NCBI RefSeq assembly: GCF_001544835.2
Contig: NZ_FCNX02000001.1
Span: 1-64,000 of the forward strand
Reading direction: 5' to 3'
Origin: Caballeronia fortuita
GTDB lineage: Bacteria > Pseudomonadota > Gammaproteobacteria > Burkholderiales > Burkholderiaceae
DNA length: 64,000 nucleotides
A program made the translations under genes and the position numbers. Below the pieces are notes generated by a model, which was given only the letters and a program-made list of their open reading frames with translations, was not told the DNA's origin and did not search any database. Shown piece after piece: positions 1 through 8,601 of this stretch (positions are counted from its first letter, which is position 1; every line of letters starts with the position of its first letter).

Positions 1-116
1 TGAAGATGGACAAGAACTACACGCTCGAACAGCACGAGATCGATGACGGGTTCGTGCTCACGTGCCAGTGTCATCCGATAAGCGAACGGGTGGTGGTGAG
101 TTTCGACGAGCGATAG
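1..116 (+). CDS. paaE: 1,2-phenylacetyl-CoA epoxidase reductase subunit PaaE, C-terminal end only
   Basis: The first complete codon is at base 3 and the frame ends with TAG at 114-116. About 37 residues are visible. They match the end of the plant-type [2Fe-2S] ferredoxin domain that closes PaaE, with 'GFVLTCQCHP' carrying the last cluster cysteine and 'VVVSFDE' near the end. PaaE passes electrons from NADPH to the PaaABC(D) oxygenase that makes the ring epoxide in aerobic phenylacetate degradation. The DUF1835 and TetR genes that follow fit the paa locus order in Burkholderiaceae. The rest of the gene lies outside the window, so another ferredoxin reductase of this family cannot be fully excluded. 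Confidence 0.72.
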   Translation, partial: KMDKNYTLEQHEIDDGFVLTCQCHPISERVVVSFDER

Positions 117-206
117 GGTCCAGGCCACAGCCCGCCTTCTTTCGATTCGCGTAAACTAGGATCGCTCACTCGAGCGGTCCTTGCGTCTTTCCGGCATCCG
201 ATACCG

Positions 207-998
207 ATGAACACGATTCATGTCACGAATGGCGATAGCGCGGCCCAATCCCTCACCGAAGCGCTCTTGCGCGCGGAACGCGACGAACGCGTCATCGCGC
301 TGCGCGACGATCTCGCCGTCGGTCCGATCCGCGATATCGACGAATCACCGCTCGCGCGCGCCGCGTTCTGGCGCCAGGTATTGAACAGCGCGATCGACTT
401 CGAGAACGAACTGGAGGAACAACAGGCGCTTTTCAACCGGCTCGCGCGCGGCGACGGTCAGATCGTCGTGTGGCACGGCCAGAGCGCGGCGGATCAGCTC
501 ACGCTGCGGCGCGTCGCCTATCATCTGCGCAACGCGCCGCAGCGCCTCAACGAAGCGAAGCTCAATCACGACGATCTGAAAATCGCAAGCGACGAACGCG
601 ATGCCGAACGCGTCGGCCGCGCGACGGCCGTCGGCATGTTTTCGCCGAAGCAACTGCTCGCGAAGCTGCCTACCGCCGCGCCGATCTCCGTGCTGCGCAT
701 CAGCCGGCTCGCCCTCGAATGGCAGGAAGCGAAGCACGCCAACGCGGACACGCGCCGCCTGCGCGACAACATGCTCGTATCGGGAACGTGGATCGACATC
801 GACGAAGCGTTGCTCGATCTCGCCGGACCCGAATGGCAGCCCGCCGCCCGAATCGCCGGCGCCGCGATGGGACAGTGCTTCGACTTCATGCTCTCGGATT
901 CGATCGCTTTTTGGCGCTGCCGCGAACTCGTCACGGCGGGACGGCTTAAAATCCGCGGCACGCCGTCGGAAATCAGCAAGGCCGAGCTGCGCCGCTGA
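207..998 (+). CDS. DUF1835 domain-containing protein
   Basis: The product is 263 aa and soluble, with no signal peptide or membrane segment. The N-terminus carries the DUF1835 hallmark 'HVTNGDSA' at residues 5-12, followed by a charged domain of about 120 residues. The C-terminal half looks like the DUF3658-type partner domain often found with DUF1835. It starts 91 bp after paaE and ends 33 bp before the TetR gene in the same direction, so it is probably co-transcribed with the end of the phenylacetate operon. The biochemical role of DUF1835 is unknown, and position alone suggests an accessory link to phenylacetate metabolism. Confidence 0.85.
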   Translation: MNTIHVTNGDSAAQSLTEALLRAERDERVIALRDDLAVGPIRDIDESPLARAAFWRQVLNSAIDFENELEEQQALFNRLARGDGQIVVWHGQSAADQLTLRRVAYHLRNAPQRLNEAKLNHDDLKIASDERDAERVGRATAVGMFSPKQLLAKLPTAAPISVLRISRLALEWQEAKHANADTRRLRDNMLVSGTWIDIDEALLDLAGPEWQPAARIAGAAMGQCFDFMLSDSIAFWRCRELVTAGRLKIRGTPSEISKAELRR

Positions 999-1031
999 AT
1001 CGATATCCATAAGAACGCAATTTTCCAGCAC

Positions 1032-1637
1032 ATGGCCCGTACCAAAGCGCCCGATCACGAGACGCAACGCGAACAGATCCTCGAACTCGCCGCCGCGAAA
1101 TTCGCCCAGACGAGCTACCCCAGCACTTCCATGGCCGATCTGGCCGCCGCGAGCGGCACGTCGAAGGCCCGCCTCTATCATTATTACGAGAGCAAGGAAG
1201 CGATCCTCTTCGATCTGCTCGACCGCTACACGAAGCGGCTGATGCTGATCATCGCGGAAGTCGAAGGCGCTAGTCAGCGTCGCGGGCTGGGCGAGCGCGA
1301 GGCGTTCGCCGATCTCGTGCGCGCGTTTCTCGCCGAATACGAGACGTCGCACAGCCGGCATGTCGCGCTGCTCAACGACGTGAAGTATCTCGAAGAGGCG
1401 CAGCGCGAAATCATCCTCGATCGTCAGCGGGATATCGTCGCGGCGTTCGCGCGACAACTTGCGCGCGCGTATCCGAAGCGCGCGAGCAAGGACAACCAGA
1501 CGGCGCTCACCATGATGGTGTTCGGCATGATCAACTGGACGTTCACCTGGCTCAAGCCCGGTGGCAAGCTCGGCTACAGCGAGTTCGCGGAACAGGTCGT
1601 CGACATGATCGAGAACGGTCTGAACGGTGATCACTGA
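1032..1637 (+). CDS. TetR/AcrR family regulator, probable PaaR-type repressor
   Basis: The product is 201 aa. The N-terminal TetR helix-turn-helix covers about residues 10-57 ('ILELAAAKFAQ', 'TSMADLAAASGTSKARLYHYY', 'KEAILFDLL'). The helical C-terminal domain would bind the ligand and form the dimer. It lies 33 bp after the DUF1835 gene on the same strand and closes the paa locus. TetR-family PaaR proteins repress phenylacetate genes in beta-proteobacteria and respond to phenylacetyl-CoA. The assignment to PaaR is inferred from position; the TetR family call is clear. An inverted repeat (1642-1650 with 1685-1693) follows the stop but lacks a T-run. Confidence 0.85.
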   Translation: MARTKAPDHETQREQILELAAAKFAQTSYPSTSMADLAAASGTSKARLYHYYESKEAILFDLLDRYTKRLMLIIAEVEGASQRRGLGEREAFADLVRAFLAEYETSHSRHVALLNDVKYLEEAQREIILDRQRDIVAAFARQLARAYPKRASKDNQTALTMMVFGMINWTFTWLKPGGKLGYSEFAEQVVDMIENGLNGDH

Positions 1638-1856
1638 TTATTGCTGCGGCACACCAGACTCACTGGTCGGTGAATTGTCGTATCGCCGCAGCACGTCTAA
1701 ACCTCTGATTTTGATGGTATTTATTCGATTTCAGTGATCGTTTAGAAGTCCGCGTCTAACGTAATTTAAGGGTTTTCCCGTACCCGAATCTCCGGAATCC
1801 GCTAGAATTCGTTTTGCTTTGCAGCATGCTGCATGACGAATGAAGGAGGAACAGCC

Positions 1857-2522
1857 GTGGAACTGACCATCAACCGCACTGCCGGGCAGATCGTGCCGCA
1901 CGATCTGCCACTCAAGGTCGCGCGTAAGCCGGTTCTCGTCCGTGAACTCTCCTCGGCGGATCGCGAGCGACTTCTCGCGCACTTCCTCGCGCTCGACGAA
2001 GACGATCGCCTTCTGCGCTTCGGGCAGATCGTCCCGGATCACGTCATCGAGAACTACGTGCGTAACATCAACTTCTCGAACGACAAAGTCTTCGGTGTTT
2101 TCGGCAGCGCGCTCGAACTGATCGGCGTCGGTCATCTGGCATATCTGCCGGCCGAAGGCGACAAGCGCACCGCCGAGTTCGGCGTGTCGGTGCTGGAAAG
2201 CGCGCGCGGCTGCGGCATCGGCTCCAAGCTGTTCGAGCGCGCCGCCATGCGCAGCCGCAATACGCACGTGTCGGTGCTCTACATGCACTGCCTGTCGCGC
2301 AATTCGACGATGATGCACATCGCGAAGAAATCGGGCATGAATATCGAATACGCCTACGGCGAAGCGGATGCGTATCTGTCGCTTCCGCCGGCGGATCAGA
2401 CGAGCATCATGTCCGAGATGCTTCAGGAGCAGGCCGCCGTGTTCGACTACGCGATCAAGCGTCAGGCGCATCGTGCGTCTCAGGTGTTTCAGGCATTCAT
2501 TCCGTCGCTCGACGCGGCGTGA
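1857..2522 (+). CDS. GNAT family N-acetyltransferase
   Basis: The product is 221 aa from a GTG start. The frame is open from an ATG at 1833, but a near-perfect ribosome site, AAGGAGGA at 1843-1850, sits six bases before GTG 1857 and decides the start. The acetyl-CoA binding loop is visible as 'ARGCGIGSKL' in the middle of the protein, within the usual GNAT strand-loop-helix. The N-terminal 'LSSADRERLLAHFLALDEDDRLLRFG' resembles the GNAT domains found in protein acetyltransferases. The substrate is unknown. The gene is monocistronic and is followed by a hairpin terminator. Confidence 0.85.
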   Translation: MELTINRTAGQIVPHDLPLKVARKPVLVRELSSADRERLLAHFLALDEDDRLLRFGQIVPDHVIENYVRNINFSNDKVFGVFGSALELIGVGHLAYLPAEGDKRTAEFGVSVLESARGCGIGSKLFERAAMRSRNTHVSVLYMHCLSRNSTMMHIAKKSGMNIEYAYGEADAYLSLPPADQTSIMSEMLQEQAAVFDYAIKRQAHRASQVFQAFIPSLDAA

Positions 2523-2527
2523 TCAGC

Positions 2528-2549
2528 GGGCGGCATCGACCGCCCTTTT
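2528..2549 (+). terminator. Rho-independent terminator of the GNAT gene
   Basis: GGGCGG (2528-2533) pairs with CCGCCC (2540-2545) over a six-base loop and is followed by TTTT. It begins six bases after the GNAT stop codon. Confidence 0.75.
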
Positions 2550-2553
2550 CGTT

Positions 2554-3057
2554 TCAGCGCAGCGGCAGAACCGTCGTCTCCTTGATGCGTTCCAGCGAAA
2601 AGCTCGAGCGCACGTCGATCACCGACGGATGATGCAGAAGCTCGTCCTGCACGAAGCGCGAAAAATCATCCATATCGCGCACCTGCACACGCAGCAGAAA
2701 ATCCATTTCTCCGGTCATCGCATCGCAGGCGACGACTTCCGGCCACGAACGCACCGCTTCGCGGAACATATCGCCATGCGTCGGCGTTTTCGGCGTGCCG
2801 GCCGCGGCCTGCGTTCCCCCGCGCTTTTCCAGGCGCACATTGACATAGGCGAGTAGACCTAACCCGAGCTTCTTCGCATCGAGCAACGCGACGTAGCCAC
2901 GAATCACGCCGCTTTCCTCAAGCCGGCGAATCCGCCGCAGACACGGACTCGGTGACAAATTCACACGATCCGCGATCTCCTGATTCGACAGCCGCCCGTT
3001 CTCCTGAAGAATCGCGAGAATGCGCAGGTCGATAGTATCCAGTGCGAGTTCAGCCAT
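2554..3057 (-). CDS. Lrp/AsnC family transcriptional regulator
   Basis: The product is 167 aa. An N-terminal AsnC-type helix-turn-helix spans about residues 5-60 ('LDTIDLRILAILQENGRLSN', 'NLSPSPCLRRIRRLEESGVI') and is followed by an RAM ligand-binding domain ('CDAMTGEMDFLLRV'). A Gly/Thr/Pro-rich insert of about 16 residues near residue 80 ('GGTQAAAGTPKTPTHG') lengthens the usual connector. The gene is divergent from the 4-hydroxyphenylpyruvate dioxygenase gene across a 151-bp gap. It probably controls that gene and itself in response to an amino acid such as tyrosine or phenylalanine; this is inferred from the arrangement. Confidence 0.9.
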   Translation of the reverse strand: MAELALDTIDLRILAILQENGRLSNQEIADRVNLSPSPCLRRIRRLEESGVIRGYVALLDAKKLGLGLLAYVNVRLEKRGGTQAAAGTPKTPTHGDMFREAVRSWPEVVACDAMTGEMDFLLRVQVRDMDDFSRFVQDELLHHPSVIDVRSSFSLERIKETTVLPLR

Positions 3058-3208
3058 TTCATAGCTCCAAGTCGCGAAATGTTGGCAACATAGTGCGCAA
3101 TCTTAGGAACGGACGATTTGTTTCGCAAGCTTTTGCCAGCCACATGCGACTAGACTGTCTCCACGTCGCGCAAACGCGCCGCATCCCATCAGGAATCAGG
3201 AGACATGC

Positions 3209-4312
3209 ATGACCGCAACGACTTGGGAGAATCCCGTCGGGACCGACGGCTTCGAATTCATCGAGTACACCGCGCCGGATCCCGTCGCACTCGGCAAACT
3301 GTTCGAGCAGATGGGCTTCACCGCGATCGCAAAGCATCGTCATAAGGACGTGACGCTGTATCGGCAGGGCGAAATCAACTTCATCGTCAACGCGGAACCG
3401 GACTCTTTCGCGCAGCGTTTCGCGCGTCTGCACGGCCCTTCGATCTGTGCGATCGCCTTTCGCGTTGCCGATGCCGCCAAGGCGTACAAGCGTGCGCTAG
3501 AACTCGGCGCGTGGGGCTTCGACAACAGGACCGGCCCGATGGAACTGAACATTCCGGCGATCAAGGGCATCGGCGATTCGCTGATCTATTTCGTCGACCG
3601 CTGGCGCGGCAAGAACGGCGCGCAGCCGGGCAGCATCGGCGACATCAGCATTTACGACGTCGACTTCGAGCCGATTCCGGGCGCGGAGCAGAATCCGGCT
3701 GGCCACGGTTTGACGTACATCGATCACCTGACGCATAACGTGCATCGCGGCCGCATGGTCGAATGGGCCGAATTCTACGAACGCCTTTTCAACTTCCGCG
3801 AAGTTCGTTACTTCGACATCGAAGGCAAAGTGACGGCGGTGAAGTCGAAGGCGATGACGTCGCCGTGCGGCAAGATCCGCATTCCGATCAACGAGGAGGG
3901 CTCGGAAAACGCCGGCCAGATTCAGGAATATCTCGATGCCTATCGCGGCGAAGGCATCCAGCACATCGCGCTCGGCACGAACGATATCTACAGCACGGTC
4001 GATGGCCTGCGTGGCGCGAAGATCGCGTTGCTCGATACCATCGACACGTATTACGAGCTCGTCGACCGCCGCGTGCCGGGGCATGTGGAATCCGTCGCCG
4101 AATTGAAGAAACGCAAGATTCTGATCGACGGCACCAAGGACGAAATCCTGCTGCAGATCTTCACGGAAAACCAGATCGGACCGATCTTCTTCGAGATCAT
4201 CCAGCGCAAGGGCAATCAGGGCTTCGGCGAAGGTAACTTCAAGGCGCTATTCGAATCGATCGAACTGGATCAGATGCGGCGCGGCGTGCTGAAGGACACG
4301 ACCGCAGGCTGA
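3209..4312 (+). CDS. hppD: 4-hydroxyphenylpyruvate dioxygenase
   Basis: The product is 367 aa. This Fe(II) enzyme turns 4-hydroxyphenylpyruvate into homogentisate in tyrosine breakdown. It has two vicinal-oxygen-chelate halves. The metal ligands are in 'YIDHLTHNV' (His), 'GIQHIALG' (His) and 'FFEIIQRKG' (Glu), all in the expected order in the C-terminal half. An alternative ATG lies four bases upstream, but the good spacing from AGGAGA and the usual N-terminus favour 3209. It is transcribed away from the Lrp-type regulator, and a perfect palindromic terminator follows. The neighbouring indolepyruvate oxidoreductase also handles aromatic 2-oxo acids. Confidence 0.96.
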   Translation: MTATTWENPVGTDGFEFIEYTAPDPVALGKLFEQMGFTAIAKHRHKDVTLYRQGEINFIVNAEPDSFAQRFARLHGPSICAIAFRVADAAKAYKRALELGAWGFDNRTGPMELNIPAIKGIGDSLIYFVDRWRGKNGAQPGSIGDISIYDVDFEPIPGAEQNPAGHGLTYIDHLTHNVHRGRMVEWAEFYERLFNFREVRYFDIEGKVTAVKSKAMTSPCGKIRIPINEEGSENAGQIQEYLDAYRGEGIQHIALGTNDIYSTVDGLRGAKIALLDTIDTYYELVDRRVPGHVESVAELKKRKILIDGTKDEILLQIFTENQIGPIFFEIIQRKGNQGFGEGNFKALFESIELDQMRRGVLKDTTAG

Positions 4313-4328
4313 TCGGGCAGAAGGCATA

Positions 4329-4360
4329 AAAAAAGGGACATGAATTCATGTCCCTTTTTT
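4329..4360. terminator. Bidirectional terminator between hppD and a small exported protein gene
   Basis: This is a perfect 32-bp palindrome centred on GAATTC at 4342-4347. It has six As on the left and six Ts on the right, so it can stop transcription from both convergent genes. Confidence 0.9.
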
Positions 4361-4403
4361 CGTTCCGGCGGACCGTTGCGTTGCCCGGTCCGCGAAGAGC
4401 GGG

Positions 4404-4613
4404 TCAGCCCGCCGTCTCGTCGTCGCTGCGGTCGGATTCGCGGCGCTTTTGGGCGCCCGCCTGAACCGACTGAGCGCGCACTTGCGCGACCTGTGCAACC
4501 GACGACGCCCCGAACGGCGAAGCGCCATTCGCGCGCGCGCCGCCCATCGGCGCGCTGATCGCGAAAAAGGCCGCCGATACCATCAAGAAATTCTGGATGT
4601 GGCGTTGTTTCAT
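4404..4613 (-). CDS. Small exported protein of unknown function
   Basis: The product is 69 aa. The N-terminus has a typical signal peptide: 'MKQRH', a hydrophobic stretch 'FLMVSAAFFAISAP', and a likely cleavage after 'GGARA'. The mature part of about 41 residues is Ala/Gln/Ser-rich with a charged tail. The ribosome site AAGGAG, seven bases before the ATG, is among the best in the window, which supports a real gene. It is convergent with hppD and shares its terminator. No family is recognised. Confidence 0.62.
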   Translation of the reverse strand: MKQRHIQNFLMVSAAFFAISAPMGGARANGASPFGASSVAQVAQVRAQSVQAGAQKRRESDRSDDETAG

Positions 4614-4955
4614 CGTTATCTCCTTCTAACTGCGTATGTACGACACTCCCGAAAGCCAAACGTGCGCAAAAAGACGGCACGGAAATTTCGGAAGCGCCAT
4701 TTTAGACAGACATGAACGCCGGGGTTCCTCAGATCGGTCGGATTTACACGCTGTAACAAAACCCTCCTGGTGACGGTCAAATCGTCAAGAAACCGACGCA
4801 AAGCGGCTGTAAGTGAGGAATTTTTAACGGGTTTGCCCCACTGTCTCGAAAACCCTGAGACCGGCAAACTGGAATCCCGGCCCGACAGTTCACAAGACGC
4901 GACGGCCCGAAACATGCTTTGGTGATCCCAAACCTCGGGTGGAGGAAGACACATA
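4614..4955. other. 342-bp intergenic region before the indolepyruvate oxidoreductase gene
   Basis: It separates the divergent small exported protein gene and the oxidoreductase gene, so it must hold both promoters. A 5-bp inverted repeat GTCTC/GAGAC (4843-4847 with 4857-4861) lies about 95 bp before the oxidoreductase start and could be a regulator site. No RNA gene or riboswitch is recognised. Confidence 0.5.
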
Positions 4956-7900
4956 ATGAACGCCCCGCTAGACGCAGAACAAAGAGCTTCGCTAGAAGCC
5001 GCGCTGAAATCCGTCACGCTCGACGACAAATACACGCTCGAACGCGGCCGCGCCTACATGAGCGGCATCCAGGCGCTGGTGCGTCTGCCGATGCTCCAGC
5101 AAGAGCGCGACAAGGCCGCCGGCCTCAATACTGCCGGATTCATCTCCGGTTATCGCGGTTCTCCCCTCGGCGGTCTCGACCAGTCGCTCTGGAAGGCGAA
5201 GAAGCATCTGGCCGGCCATCAGGTCGTGTTCCAGCCGGGCGTGAACGAGGATCTCGCCGCCACTGCCGTGTGGGGCTCGCAGCAAGTCAACCTGTACCCG
5301 AGCGCCAAATACGACGGCGTTTTCTCGATGTGGTACGGCAAAGGCCCGGGCGTCGACCGTTCGGGCGATGTCTTCAAGCACGGCAACTCAGCCGGATCGG
5401 CGACGCACGGCGGCGTACTCGTCCTCGCCGGCGACGATCACGCCGCGAAATCATCGACGCTCGCGCATCAGTCGGAGCACGTGTTCAAGGCGTGCGGCCT
5501 GCCGGTGCTGTTTCCGTCGAACGTGCAGGAATACCTCGATTTCGGCCTGCACGGCTGGGCGATGTCGCGCTACTCGGGACTTTGGGTCGCGATGAAATGC
5601 GTGACCGATGTCGTCGAGTCGTCGGCTTCCGTGGATATCGATCCGCATCGCACGAAAATCGTCCTTCCGACCGATTTTGCAATGCCCGAAGGCGGCCTGA
5701 ACATCCGCTGGCCCGATCCGCCGCTCGTGCAGGAAGCGCGTCTGCTCGATTACAAGTGGTACGCCGCGCTCGCCTACGTGCGCGCGAACAAGCTGGACCG
5801 CGTGGAGATCGATTCGCCGCATGCGCGCTTCGGCATCATGACCGGCGGCAAGGCGTATCTCGACGTGCGTCAGGCGTTGACCGACCTCGGCCTCGACGAT
5901 GCGACGTGCTCGCAGATCGGCATCCGTCTCTACAAGGTCGGCTGCGTGTGGCCGCTCGAAGCGCAGGGCGCGCACGAATTCGCGCGCGGGCTGGAAGAGA
6001 TTCTCGTCGTCGAGGAAAAGCGTCAGATTCTCGAATACGCGATCAAAGAGGAACTGTACAACTGGCCGGATGCGCAACGTCCGCGCGTCTACGGCAAGTT
6101 CGATGAAAAAGACGGCGCCGGCGGCGAATGGTCCGTGCCGATGGGCAACTGGCTCCTGCCGGCGCACTACGAGCTATCGCCCGCGATCATCGCGAAGGCG
6201 ATCGCCACGCGTCTCGAGAAGTTCGATCTGCCTGCCGACGTGCGCGCGCGCATCGCGACGCGCATCGCCGTGATCGAGGCGAAGGAAAAGGCGCTCGCGC
6301 GGCCGCGCGTCGAGGCCGAACGCAAGCCTTGGTTCTGCTCGGGCTGTCCGCACAATACGTCGACGAACGTGCCGGATGGTTCGCGCGCGATGGCGGGCAT
6401 CGGCTGCCACTATATGACGGTCTGGATGGACCGCAGTACCAGCACGTTCAGCCAGATGGGCGGCGAAGGCGTCGCGTGGGTCGGCCAGGCGCCCTTCTCC
6501 GACGACAAGCACGTTTTTGCGAATCTCGGCGACGGCACGTATTTCCACTCGGGGCTGCTCGCGATCCGCGCGGCGATCGCGGCGAAGGTGAACATCACCT
6601 ACAAGATTCTCTACAACGACGCCGTTGCGATGACAGGCGGCCAGCCCGTCGACGGCGTTCTGACGGTGCCGCAGATCACGCATCAGCTCGCGGCGGAAGG
6701 CGCGGCGAAGATCGTCATCGTCACGGACGAGCCGGAAAAGTACACGGCCGATGTCGGTCTTGCGCCAGGCATCGACGTGCATCATCGCGACAAACTCGAC
6801 GACATTCAGCGTCAGTTGCGCGAGATTCCCGGCACATCGATCCTGATTTACGACCAGACCTGCGCCACGGAAAAGCGTCGTCGTCGCAAGCGCGGCGCGT
6901 ATCCCGATCCGGCGAAGCGCGTCGTCATCAACGAGGCGGTGTGCGAGGGTTGCGGCGATTGCTCGGTGAAGTCGAATTGCCTGTCGGTCGAGCCGCTCGA
7001 GACGGAGTACGGCACGAAGCGGCAGATCAACCAGTCGACGTGCAACAAGGACTATTCGTGCCTGAACGGCTTCTGCCCGAGCTTCGTGACGGTCGAAGGC
7101 GGCCAGTTGAAGAAGCCGAAGGCGACGAGCGTCGCGAGCGATACGATGCCCGCGGTTCCCACGCCGGAGTTGCCGGAAATCGGGCGGCCGTATGGCGTGC
7201 TGGTGACGGGCGTCGGCGGAACGGGCGTCGTGACGATCGGCGCGCTGCTCGGCATGGCGGCGCATCTGGAGCAGAAAGGCGTCACGGTGCTCGACGTCAC
7301 CGGTCTCGCGCAGAAAGGCGGCGCCGTGATGAGTCACGTGCAGATCGCGAACCGCCCGACCGATATCCACGCGACGCGCATTGCGATGGGCGAGGCGGAT
7401 CTCGTCATCGGCTGCGATGCGATCGTCACCGCGAGCAACGAATGCGGCTCGCGGATGCAGCCTGATCACACGCGCGTCGTCGTGAACAGCGCGCAGACGC
7501 CGACCGCCGAGTTCATCAAGAACCCGAACTGGAGCTTTCCGGGCGCGAGCGCGGAGGCCGACATTCGCGCGGCGGCAGGCGAGCACGTTGCGCTCGTCGA
7601 TGCGAACCGTTTCGCCGTCGCGCTGATGGGCGACGCGATCTATACGAATCCGTTCGTGCTGGGTTATGCGTGGCAAAAGGGATGGGTGCCGCTGCGGCAT
7701 GAATCGCTCGTGCGCGCGATCGAACTGAATGCCGTGCAGGTCGAAAAGAATCTCGCCGCGTTCGAGTGGGGACGGCGCGCGGCGCACGATCTGTCGTCGG
7801 TGACGCGGCTCGCGCAAGGGACGCAGACGCAGGACGCGCCGGCCAAGATCATCACGCTGCATACGCCGAAGGCGCTCGATACGCTCATCGACAAACGCCT

Positions 7901-8528
7901 CGACTATCTCGCGAAGTACCAGAACGCGGCTTACGCGGCCCGGTACGGACGGCTGGTCGCGGCGGTGCGCGCGAAGGAAGCGGAGTTGGGCAACGCCGAT
8001 TATCCGTTGACGGAGGCCGTCGCGAGGAATCTGCACAAGCTGATGGCGTACAAGGACGAATACGAAGTCGCGCGTCTTTATGCCGATCCGGTTTTCCTCG
8101 ACAAGATCCGCGCGAGTTTCGAAGGCGACTGGAAGGTGAAGGTGCACCTCGCGCCGCCGTCGCTGTCGAAGAAGGATTCGCACGGTCATCTGGTGAAGAA
8201 GCAGTATGGGCCGTGGATGATGTCCGCGATGCGCGTGCTCGCTCGCTTCAAGTTCCTGCGCGGCACGGCGCTCGATCCGTTCGGCCGCACCGAAGAACGG
8301 AAGATGGAGCGGGCGTTGATCGAGGAATACGAGGCGCTGGTGCTCGAGTTGATCGGCGGGCTGACGGCGCAGAAGTTGCCGCTTGCGATCGAACTGGCGA
8401 ATCTGCCGGATTCGATGCGCGGGTATGGGCACGTCAAGGACAACAACGTGCGGGCGGCGAAGGTGAAATGGGAGAAGTTGATCGCGCGGTGGCGCGATCC
8501 TCAGGGCGAAGCGCGACAAGTGGCTTGA
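4956..8528 (+). CDS. Indolepyruvate ferredoxin oxidoreductase family protein, alpha and gamma parts fused
   Basis: The product is 1190 aa. These thiamine-diphosphate enzymes oxidatively decarboxylate aryl-pyruvates to aryl-acetyl-CoA. The N-terminal pyrimidine-binding part includes 'GFISGYRGSPLGG'. A central TPP-binding part has 'WFCSGCPHNTS' and 'NLGDGTYFHSG'. A short ferredoxin-like segment has clustered cysteines ('CEGCGDCSVKSNC'). The gamma-type domain begins at 'GVGGTGVVTIGALLG' near residue 750, and a further C-terminal domain of about 200 residues is typical of the long proteobacterial form. The ribosome site GGAGGAAG precedes the ATG. Its place after hppD fits phenylalanine/tyrosine catabolism, and phenylacetyl-CoA as product would feed the paa pathway at the left edge. 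Confidence 0.93.
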   Translation: MNAPLDAEQRASLEAALKSVTLDDKYTLERGRAYMSGIQALVRLPMLQQERDKAAGLNTAGFISGYRGSPLGGLDQSLWKAKKHLAGHQVVFQPGVNEDLAATAVWGSQQVNLYPSAKYDGVFSMWYGKGPGVDRSGDVFKHGNSAGSATHGGVLVLAGDDHAAKSSTLAHQSEHVFKACGLPVLFPSNVQEYLDFGLHGWAMSRYSGLWVAMKCVTDVVESSASVDIDPHRTKIVLPTDFAMPEGGLNIRWPDPPLVQEARLLDYKWYAALAYVRANKLDRVEIDSPHARFGIMTGGKAYLDVRQALTDLGLDDATCSQIGIRLYKVGCVWPLEAQGAHEFARGLEEILVVEEKRQILEYAIKEELYNWPDAQRPRVYGKFDEKDGAGGEWSVPMGNWLLPAHYELSPAIIAKAIATRLEKFDLPADVRARIATRIAVIEAKEKALARPRVEAERKPWFCSGCPHNTSTNVPDGSRAMAGIGCHYMTVWMDRSTSTFSQMGGEGVAWVGQAPFSDDKHVFANLGDGTYFHSGLLAIRAAIAAKVNITYKILYNDAVAMTGGQPVDGVLTVPQITHQLAAEGAAKIVIVTDEPEKYTADVGLAPGIDVHHRDKLDDIQRQLREIPGTSILIYDQTCATEKRRRRKRGAYPDPAKRVVINEAVCEGCGDCSVKSNCLSVEPLETEYGTKRQINQSTCNKDYSCLNGFCPSFVTVEGGQLKKPKATSVASDTMPAVPTPELPEIGRPYGVLVTGVGGTGVVTIGALLGMAAHLEQKGVTVLDVTGLAQKGGAVMSHVQIANRPTDIHATRIAMGEADLVIGCDAIVTASNECGSRMQPDHTRVVVNSAQTPTAEFIKNPNWSFPGASAEADIRAAAGEHVALVDANRFAVALMGDAIYTNPFVLGYAWQKGWVPLRHESLVRAIELNAVQVEKNLAAFEWGRRAAHDLSSVTRLAQGTQTQDAPAKIITLHTPKALDTLIDKRLDYLAKYQNAAYAARYGRLVAAVRAKEAELGNADYPLTEAVARNLHKLMAYKDEYEVARLYADPVFLDKIRASFEGDWKVKVHLAPPSLSKKDSHGHLVKKQYGPWMMSAMRVLARFKFLRGTALDPFGRTEERKMERALIEEYEALVLELIGGLTAQKLPLAIELANLPDSMRGYGHVKDNNVRAAKVKWEKLIARWRDPQGEARQVA

Positions 8529-8542
8529 CGCGTTAGCCCCAT

Positions 8543-8579
8543 AAAAAACGGCGATCCGGTCATCCGGATCGCCGTTTTT
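8543..8579. terminator. Bidirectional terminator between the oxidoreductase and malic enzyme genes
   Basis: CGGCGATCCGG pairs with CCGGATCGCCG over a short loop, with a run of As before and Ts after. It serves two convergent genes that end at 8528 and 8602. Confidence 0.9.
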
Positions 8580-8601
8580 CTTTCAGCGCGGCAAATAAAC
8601 C

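Noticed and set aside
6174-8519. A 781-codon open frame on the minus strand inside the indolepyruvate oxidoreductase gene
   Set aside because: It is an antisense shadow caused by GC-rich third positions; the product is rich in Arg, His and Ala with no family motif, while the plus frame is clearly conserved.
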